This document shows, piece by piece, positions 4,502-9,502 of a stretch of DNA of 9,502 nucleotides. The notes beneath the pieces were generated by a model that saw nothing but the letters and a program-made list of their open reading frames with translations, did no database searches and was not told the origin of the DNA. A program made the position numbers and the translations under genes. The DNA comes from Candidatus Solibacter sp. (lineage in GTDB: Bacteria; Acidobacteriota; Terriglobia; Bryobacterales; Bryobacteraceae). The DNA lies in NCBI GenBank assembly GCA_017883345.1, contig JADGNT010000137.1:1-9502 (forward strand), given 5' to 3'. The stretch's first letter is position 1. Each line of letters starts with the position of its first letter.

Positions 4502-6739
4502 ATGCGCTTGACGACGGTATTACTCGTGCTGTTCATTCCGGTTGTCTTTGCCGACAACCCGGAAAAGGCCGAAAAGAAGGCGCTGGAGCAACAGGCCCAG
4601 GCCTTCGTGAAAGAAGCCAAGGACATGGAGAAGGCGGGAAAGCTGCTGGAAGCCCGGACGCGCTACGCCAATTCCCAATCCTTCGCCGAGACCAGGGATG
4701 CGACAGAGGCGATCAAGCGCATCGACGGCGAGATTCAGAAGCGCGTGAAGAGCGCTTTGCAGCAGGCGCACCGGCTCTACGATCAAGGCAAGTATGCGCC
4801 GGCCGCCCAGACGCTGGAGGAGGCCTCCAAACTGGGTGGATCGGGTTCGGTGTTTTCCTACGACCTGGCGCTCTGCAAACGGCGCATGGGAGATACGGCG
4901 TCGGCGCTGGCACACCTGGACCAGGCGGCCATCGCCACTGCCGATCCCAAACGAAAGGTCAAGATCAAACAACTGCGCACGGCCTTGGTTACCGAGGAAC
5001 AACCATCCGCGCTAAAGAACGACGACCGCGAGCGCATCAACAAGGTCAATCAACTGATGGAAAGCATCGGGTTTGAAACTTCGGTGGAGGACCGCCAGCC
5101 CTCGTTGACTCAGCCGGCCGAAGCTGGATCGGCCGTCACCCCGGCGTCGTTCCGCGGCGGCGTTTCGCCAGTCGCCACCCATGCCGCAAAGGCGGCGCTT
5201 CGCAGTGTCAGCTTGTGCCAGGCTCTGGACGGTTTGAAGGGTACCCTGTCCCAGACTCCCGCCATCACCTTCAACTTGGCCAACTGCGCGGAAGACACGG
5301 ACCGGCCTGCCGACGCCGCTCAACTCCTCGGACGCTATCTGGAGGCGGCTCCCAAGGCCGCCGACGCCGAGCGCGTCCGGCTGCGCGTCGCAAGGTTGAA
5401 CGCGCTGATGGAATTGCCGGAGCCAAAAGGCGCGCAGGTCCGCGGCCTTTACGCATCGGCTTCCCGCTTCCTGGAAGAGCGGAAGTACGATGGCGCTCTG
5501 GCGGATTTCGAGCGGGCTGCCGATGCCGCCCCGGAGTTCGCCCCCACCGCGTGGCGCCTGGCATTGATGTATGAAGCCATGGGCAACGTGGATCGGGCGC
5601 GCAAGAGTTTCACCCTGTATCGCCAACTGGAAACCAATCCGGCCGGTCGGCAGGAAGCGGATTTGCATCTGGACACGCTGGACGCCAAGCGCGGCAAGTA
5701 CGACGAGGAGATCGACCACGCCACGGAAACTCTCTCCGACCTGTTCAATCGCGCCATGAACCTGACCTTCAATGGCCTGGAAGACCGCGCCTCCCAGTAC
5801 AAACAGCGCGCGCGAGAGAGAGCCAGGGTATACGCCAAGCAGAAGCTCAAAGTGGTGGGCGGCTTTACCGTTCCGTTTGCCTACGCGCAACAGCAACTGG
5901 CGGAAGCCGGCGAGCACTTGGCGAGCGCGCTGCTGCTCTTTCCTCTGGGCGCCGAAGCCAACCAGTTAATGGGGCTGGTCTTTCTGCAGGCCAACGACGG
6001 CCGCTCGTCGATGCGCTCCTTCGATGCGGTGGCCAGCCAGAACCTGCCCGTAGCTTTCTATGCTCAGATGCACGCCCGCAATCAGGATCATGCGGTCAAA
6101 TGCGAGTTGACGCGCGACCGCCTGCGGTTTATTTTCCTTTCTTCCTACGACAAGAAAGGCAAGCCGGCGGCGCCCGCAAAGCCGGCCGGGGAAGATGGCC
6201 TCGGAGACCTGGCCATCGACCCGGCGTCCGAAAGAGCGGCGGATTTCGAATCGCGCATCGTAATGCCGGCGGAGATCAAGAGCATCGAAACCAAGAGCGG
6301 GCATCTGGTATTGAAGCTCGGCAAAGAAGAGATCATGCTCTCACCCATCTATTTACCGGCCGTTCCACCGGCGGATGGACCGGCGGCACGGCGGTTTGCC
6401 AACAGCTACACGCGTCTGTTCGTCCGCTACCCCGGCCTGGAGGAATCCAAGCTTGGCGCCGAGGGCATGACCGCCTTCGAAAAGATCAAATTCGGCTACG
6501 ACCTTGCCAATGCCGGATTCGGAATCGCGATGAGTCTCAACCCCATCGGCGCGATCGGCGCCCTGGAGTCGTTCGTGCAGATGTCCAGGGAGATACACGG
6601 CGTCTCGAAGGCACTGCACGTGACCTTTGCAGGCTGGGTAAAGACCATCGAGGATCAGCAGGAGTTGCAGGCGGGCAACACATTCAAATCCATTCCCACC
6701 GAACCGGCCAGCCTGACCTTCCTGGAAGAAATTAAGTAA
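4502..6739 (+). CDS. Exported TPR-like repeat protein of unknown function
   Basis: The ATG at 4502 gives 745 residues and an ideal signal peptide: MRLTTVLLVLFIPVVFA, with probable cleavage after A17. A GGGGA lies about 8-9 bases upstream. The frame is open back to 4151, but that stretch runs through the crotonase fragment and is not the start. Mature residues 24-165 are helical and Lys/Glu/Ala-rich with TPR-like pairs (83-112, 116-147). Further TPR-like units occur around 260-286, 315-345 and 349-378, with another helical region at 402-520. A Pro/Ala linker (552-566) leads to a different C-terminal domain of mixed character, with a strand-like stretch at 588-620 and a hydrophobic Gly/Ala segment at 671-692. 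It probably acts in the periplasm as a scaffold. I recognise no catalytic motif and no named family. It converges with the glycosyltransferase gene and is likely transcribed alone. Confidence 0.8.
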   Translation: MRLTTVLLVLFIPVVFADNPEKAEKKALEQQAQAFVKEAKDMEKAGKLLEARTRYANSQSFAETRDATEAIKRIDGEIQKRVKSALQQAHRLYDQGKYAPAAQTLEEASKLGGSGSVFSYDLALCKRRMGDTASALAHLDQAAIATADPKRKVKIKQLRTALVTEEQPSALKNDDRERINKVNQLMESIGFETSVEDRQPSLTQPAEAGSAVTPASFRGGVSPVATHAAKAALRSVSLCQALDGLKGTLSQTPAITFNLANCAEDTDRPADAAQLLGRYLEAAPKAADAERVRLRVARLNALMELPEPKGAQVRGLYASASRFLEERKYDGALADFERAADAAPEFAPTAWRLALMYEAMGNVDRARKSFTLYRQLETNPAGRQEADLHLDTLDAKRGKYDEEIDHATETLSDLFNRAMNLTFNGLEDRASQYKQRARERARVYAKQKLKVVGGFTVPFAYAQQQLAEAGEHLASALLLFPLGAEANQLMGLVFLQANDGRSSMRSFDAVASQNLPVAFYAQMHARNQDHAVKCELTRDRLRFIFLSSYDKKGKPAAPAKPAGEDGLGDLAIDPASERAADFESRIVMPAEIKSIETKSGHLVLKLGKEEIMLSPIYLPAVPPADGPAARRFANSYTRLFVRYPGLEESKLGAEGMTAFEKIKFGYDLANAGFGIAMSLNPIGAIGALESFVQMSREIHGVSKALHVTFAGWVKTIEDQQELQAGNTFKSIPTEPASLTFLEEIK

Positions 6740-6880
6740 TCGTCCAATAGCAGGCGCCCGTGGGGCCGCTTGTGAAGCTGAGTTGCCCGGCGGCGGCCCG
6801 ATACGCGAGTGGTTCCGCCCCACAAGCCATGCAAACTGCACGGTACTGGCAAGGCCAAGTGGCATGGAGCGGGTAGCCCT

Positions 6881-8317
6881 CTACTCCCGCCGGTAAATCA
6901 CGCTTCCCGCGCTGCGCCCGAACTCGCGATACCCCGCCATCCAGGCCCGCAAGTCCCCGAACTCCGTGAGCGCCAGCCGCCGATTGTATTCCCCCAGCCC
7001 ATCCACCACAAACGTAGGCCGCGACGCCGCCAACTCCGCCCGCCGCGCCCGCGACTCCTCGGTCTCCACCGGCGTCGATTGCGTCAGATGCCGGTCCGCC
7101 GGCACGCCCGTCAGCGGCTGCGAATCCAGAAACCGCGTTGCCGCCGGCAGGTGCGCGTATACGTAGATCTCCGGCCGGTACCCCCACACGAACAGCGTGT
7201 CTCCGGGCTTCGCCGCCGCGCGCACCATCGCCGCCGCCGCGCGGCTGTCCCGATCCATCGCCGTATCCCGCCACCCCGCATCCCGCGCCGCCAGAAAATA
7301 CGTGGGCGCAAAGCGCGCCAGGGGAATCAGCAGCATGGCGGCTAGCAGATACCCGCGCCAACCGCTCCCTGAGAAGCCGTGAAAGACTACGCCCGCAAGT
7401 GGGCGCGGCAGGCTGAAGGCCTGCCCCACCTTGCCCCGCATCTGCGCAAATCCGCGAGCTGCCAGCAGCACCACGACCGGCAGAATCTGGAAATAATACC
7501 GCGGGAAGAAGCGCAAGCCCGCCACCACGCCGGCCAGCGAAATCACCAGCCACACCGTCCACCGCCGCCGCTCATCCTTCCACGCAATCACCGCCGCGAT
7601 CACGATGGCCGCATGAAAACCCGCCCAATTCAGCGTGCGCAGCAACCCGTTCTTGGCTGGCGCATCCACGAACGTCGTGCCCGCGTAGACCCGCCCCCAG
7701 CGCCAGACCTCGTCCCAATAGCCGGCCAGCGCCCCGGCACTCCACATCCAGGCCGAGGCCACCCCCGTTACTCCCACAAACCCCGCCAGCAAGGTCCATG
7801 ACGGCGCCCACCACGCGCACACCGCCAGCACCAGCAGTCCTTTCGGGCTGATCGCAAATGCCACTCCCGCCAGCGCCCCCGCCCACAGCGGACGCCGCTG
7901 GTACGCCAGCCACACCGCCGCCACGTGCGGAGCCAGCATCAACAGATCCGCCGCCAGAGGAATCACCGAGGAAGGGAAGTCGAAGATCAGAAAGAAGCCT
8001 AGCAGCCCGGCCGCCCATAGCCCTTCGCGCCGGCCCCACAGATCGCGCGCGAAGCCCCACGCGATCGCGCAACAGAGCAGGGCATAGAGCGCGCCGGCCA
8101 GCCGCAACCGCCACCCCGCCTCGCCGCCCAGCGCGGCGTACAGCACGGGCGCGAACGGCGGCTTATCGAACCAGATGTCGCGATACAGCACCTTGCCCGC
8201 GCGCATCTGTTGCGCCGCCGCCAGCGGCAGCGTCTCCTCCGCCCACAGGATTTCGACGTGGCACAGCCGCGCCGCCACGAGCAGCGCGAACAGCAACAGA
8301 AAAAACAGCCGGGGCAT
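6881..8317 (-). CDS. GT-C family membrane glycosyltransferase (PMT_2/ArnT-like, GT39/GT83 type)
   Basis: This is a 478-residue polytopic protein. The ATG at 8317 is chosen because it starts directly with a membrane helix (MPRLFFLLLFALLVAARL); a TTG at 8338 would add seven residues. After TM1 comes the extracytoplasmic loop typical of the family, with acidic residues E27-E28 (WAEETLPLAA) and YRDIWFDKPP (45-54). About nine or ten further hydrophobic helices follow, with FPRYYFQILP at 271-280. A soluble C-terminal part (about 345-478) contains DTLFVWGYRPEIY. Family members transfer sugars from polyprenyl-phosphate donors to lipids or proteins outside the membrane; substrate and product cannot be told. 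It lies 45 bases downstream of galU on the same strand, so co-transcription is likely. Residues 297-310 (VGQAFSLPRPLAGV) are encoded by a REP-like repeat and look like an inserted loop. Confidence 0.85.
   Translation of the reverse strand: MPRLFFLLLFALLVAARLCHVEILWAEETLPLAAAQQMRAGKVLYRDIWFDKPPFAPVLYAALGGEAGWRLRLAGALYALLCCAIAWGFARDLWGRREGLWAAGLLGFFLIFDFPSSVIPLAADLLMLAPHVAAVWLAYQRRPLWAGALAGVAFAISPKGLLVLAVCAWWAPSWTLLAGFVGVTGVASAWMWSAGALAGYWDEVWRWGRVYAGTTFVDAPAKNGLLRTLNWAGFHAAIVIAAVIAWKDERRRWTVWLVISLAGVVAGLRFFPRYYFQILPVVVLLAARGFAQMRGKVGQAFSLPRPLAGVVFHGFSGSGWRGYLLAAMLLIPLARFAPTYFLAARDAGWRDTAMDRDSRAAAAMVRAAAKPGDTLFVWGYRPEIYVYAHLPAATRFLDSQPLTGVPADRHLTQSTPVETEESRARRAELAASRPTFVVDGLGEYNRRLALTEFGDLRAWMAGYREFGRSAGSVIYRRE
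7390..7425. repeat. REP-like double hairpin inside the glycosyltransferase coding sequence
   Basis: Two adjacent stem-loops are present. CGCCC (7390-7394) pairs with GGGCG (7401-7405) around GCAAGT, and GGCAGGC (7407-7413) pairs with GCCTGCC (7419-7425) around TGAAG. The second resembles a GGCAGGC-TGAAG-GCCTGCC repeat that I recall as common in Solibacter-like genomes. It stays in frame and encodes residues 298-310, between two membrane helices. Confidence 0.55.
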
Positions 8318-8328
8318 CTTCAAATTTC

Positions 8329-8370
8329 TTGGGCTCAAACTCTTGGGCGCAAACTCTTGGGCTCAAACCT
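8329..8370. repeat. 14-bp tandem repeat, three units, at the galU/glycosyltransferase junction
   Basis: Units at 8329-8342, 8343-8356 and 8357-8370 read TTGGGCTCAAACTC with one internal change in unit 2 (GCGC for GCTC) and a diverged end in unit 3. The array spans the galU stop codon (8363-8365) and supplies the possible TTG start at 8338 of the glycosyltransferase. It occupies most of the 45-base gap between the two genes. Confidence 0.85.
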
Positions 8371-9259
8371 GGGCGGGCGTTTTCGCCAGCAGGCGCTCCA
8401 GCGCGATCCGGAAATCCGCGCCGTACAGCGGATCGGCCAGCGCGAACTCCACGAAACTTTCGAAGTAGCTCGGGAAGTTGCCGATGTCGTAACGCTTTTC
8501 CTCGGGCGTGAGCTTCACCGCCAGCACGCGGCGCCCTTCGTCGCACATGAACTGGATCGCGTCCGTCAGTTGGATCTCATTGCGTTGGTCGGGTTTCACG
8601 CGCCGGATCATGTCGAAAATCACCGGCGAGAAAATGTATCGCCCGGCAATCGCCAGGTTGCTCGGTGCGTCTTTGGGCGCCGGCTTCTCCACCAGGTTCA
8701 CCACGCGGAAAACGTCGTCCGAGCCCGCCTCGGGCTGTACGATCCCGTAATTCGACGTCTCTTCGGCCGGCACCTCTTCCACCGCGATCACGCAACTGGC
8801 GCGCTTGGCATCGAACACGTCCGCCATCCGGCTCACCGCCCGCGAAACCGCGTTCAAGCCGAGAATCGAATCGCCCAGCGCCACCAGGAACGGCTCTTCG
8901 CCCGCGAAGTTCTCCGCGCACAGAATGGCATCGCCCAACCCGCGCTGCAATCGCTGCCGCGTGTAAAAGAAGTTCGCTTTCAGCGCCTCGAACTCCAGTT
9001 CCCGCAGCAAATCCTGCTTGTTGGCTTGCGTCAGTGCCTGGAACAGTTCCGGATCGTGGTCGAAGTGGTTCTCGATCGAACCTTTGCTGCGTCCGGTCAC
9101 GAACAGGATCTGCTCGATACCGTTCGAAACCAACTCTTCCACCACATACTGCACGATCGGCTTGCGCGCGACCGGCAGCATTTCCTTGGGCTGCGACTTG
9201 GTGGCCGGCAGCAGGCGGGTCCCCAGACCCGCAACGGGAACGACTGCGCTTTGAATCAC
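8363..9259 (-). CDS. galU: UTP-glucose-1-phosphate uridylyltransferase (UDP-glucose pyrophosphorylase)
   Basis: The 298-residue length is normal for bacterial GalU, which makes UDP-glucose from UTP and glucose 1-phosphate in the cytoplasm. The nucleotide-binding motif GLGTRLLPATKSQPKEMLPV spans residues 11-30. KPIVQYVVEEL, SIENHFD and GLGDAILCAE follow, then D130 (LVALGDSIL), the expected Mg-binding Asp, K192 in VEKP, the usual sugar-phosphate lysine, and LTDAI (231-235). The start is GTG at 9259, matching the usual family beginning (VIQSAVVPVAGLGTR). The open frame extends to 9343, but that part is translated GGGGACA repeat. No Shine-Dalgarno sequence is seen, and a -10-like TATATT lies six bases upstream, suggesting a leaderless mRNA. 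UDP-glucose feeds envelope and exopolysaccharide synthesis, consistent with the glycosyltransferase gene downstream. Confidence 0.93.
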   Translation of the reverse strand: MIQSAVVPVAGLGTRLLPATKSQPKEMLPVARKPIVQYVVEELVSNGIEQILFVTGRSKGSIENHFDHDPELFQALTQANKQDLLRELEFEALKANFFYTRQRLQRGLGDAILCAENFAGEEPFLVALGDSILGLNAVSRAVSRMADVFDAKRASCVIAVEEVPAEETSNYGIVQPEAGSDDVFRVVNLVEKPAPKDAPSNLAIAGRYIFSPVIFDMIRRVKPDQRNEIQLTDAIQFMCDEGRRVLAVKLTPEEKRYDIGNFPSYFESFVEFALADPLYGADFRIALERLLAKTPAQV

Positions 9260-9265
9260 ATTCTG

Positions 9266-9295
9266 AATATACCAACTGGGGCAAACCGGGGACAA
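9266..9295 (-). promoter_or_regulatory. Candidate galU promoter, probably leaderless
   Basis: On the minus strand TTGTCC (9295-9290) and TATATT (9271-9266) are separated by 18 bases and would place the transcript start at or next to the GTG start codon (9259). The -35 element lies inside the first GGGGACA unit, so the repeat array may affect its activity. The assignment rests on consensus match and spacing only. Confidence 0.45.
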
Positions 9296-9373
9296 AACCG
9301 GGGACAGACAGGGGACAAACCGGGGACAGCGGCGAAAAACCACCGCGGGGAGTGGGCTCCGAACCCGGGGACA
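9286..9373. repeat. GGGGACA repeats upstream of galU, four with about 11-bp spacing plus one distal copy
   Basis: GGGGACA occurs at 9288-9294, 9300-9306, 9311-9317, 9322-9328 and 9367-9373, mostly inside CCGGGGACA. The first four begin 12, 11 and 11 bases apart, close to one helical turn. Their GGGG runs are separated by 8, 7 and 7 bases, so the plus strand could form a four-layer G-quadruplex. The units are too short and too close together for a CRISPR array. Confidence 0.85.
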
Positions 9374-9441
9374 GACAGGACTGGCAGCGAATTTCCGGCA
9401 AAGTGCGCCGGAAATCCATGCCAGTCTTGTCAGTCCCGGGG
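9364..9441. repeat. REP-like long imperfect palindrome
   Basis: The inner stem ATTTCCGGC (9391-9399) pairs perfectly with GCCGGAAAT (9407-9415) around a 7-base loop. The outer arm CAGGACTGGCA (9376-9386) pairs with TGCCAGTCTTG (9419-9429) with one mismatch, and the outermost GGGAC/GTCCC also pair across short bulges. The fifth GGGGACA lies in its left arm. Size and shape fit a REP/BIME-type element of the kind mobilised by Y1 (RAYT) transposases. No transposase is present in the window. The last 61 bases show no supported gene. Confidence 0.7.
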
Positions 9442-9502
9442 GCGCTCGTGGGTGGCGATGAAGTCACCATGGCAGTTTTTCATGAGCTTTCGCGGGCCGA
9501 AG

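Noticed and set aside
6740..6880. Terminator between the convergent TPR and glycosyltransferase genes
   Set aside because: GTGGGGC (6760) and GCTTGTG (6768) each have a complement near 6817-6827, but the two pairings overlap, the loops are long and no T-run follows, so nothing convincing is seen.
9260..9343. A 28-residue N-terminal extension of GalU
   Set aside because: It is translated GGGGACA repeat sequence, and the family normally starts a few residues before the GLGTR motif, as at 9259.
9286..9373. CRISPR array
   Set aside because: The units are only 7-9 bases with 4-5 base spacers, no cas genes are present, and the fifth unit is irregularly placed.
9428..9502. C-terminal end of a minus-strand gene entering from the right edge
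   Set aside because: A minus-strand frame ends with HERPRD and a stop near 9430, but only about 23 codons are visible and no family is recognisable, so it is not called.

Overview
The window is GC-rich bacterial DNA. Its C-rich third codon positions, an exported TPR protein of a kind I associate with soil Acidobacteria, and REP-like GGGGACA and GGCAGGC repeats suggest a Bryobacter/Solibacter-like acidobacterium. That placement is inference: there is no rRNA or other phylogenetic marker here.

Positions 1-4376 are a rearranged zone built from a repeated unit. The ancestral unit appears to be a two-gene operon, an AMP-forming acyl-CoA synthetase followed, with a 4-base ATGA overlap, by an ECHDC3-like crotonase-family protein. 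It is present three times in different states of decay. Copy 1 has an intact crotonase gene (126-893) preceded by only the last codons of a synthetase (106-129). Copy 2 has the C-terminal third of a synthetase (1985-2584) and a crotonase gene stopped at codon 4 (2581-3348). Copy 3 is only the last 52 codons of a crotonase (4218-4376).

The spaces between the copies hold toxin-antitoxin-type gene pairs: DUF4160/DUF2442 (1043-1565) after copy 1 and HigB/HigA (3504-4099) after copy 2. A 359-bp element with perfect 37-bp terminal inverted repeats flanked by TTAA (1625-1983) sits exactly where the copy 2 synthetase is cut off. The region therefore combines duplication, mobile DNA, addiction modules and pseudogenes.

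Positions 4377-6739 carry a 13-bp triple repeat and then a gene for a 745-residue exported TPR-like protein of unknown function. Converging on it from the right is a minus-strand pair: a GalU-type UTP-glucose-1-phosphate uridylyltransferase (8363-9259) followed after 45 bases by a multi-spanning GT-C (PMT_2/ArnT-like) glycosyltransferase (8317-6881). Together they suggest envelope or polysaccharide glycosylation. The galU upstream region (9260-9441) contains helically spaced GGGGACA repeats overlapping a probable leaderless promoter, followed by a long REP-like imperfect palindrome.

No CRISPR array, rRNA, tRNA, transposase or integrase gene was found. The most unusual feature is the repeated synthetase/crotonase unit whose junctions carry two different toxin-antitoxin-type modules and a small inverted-repeat element.
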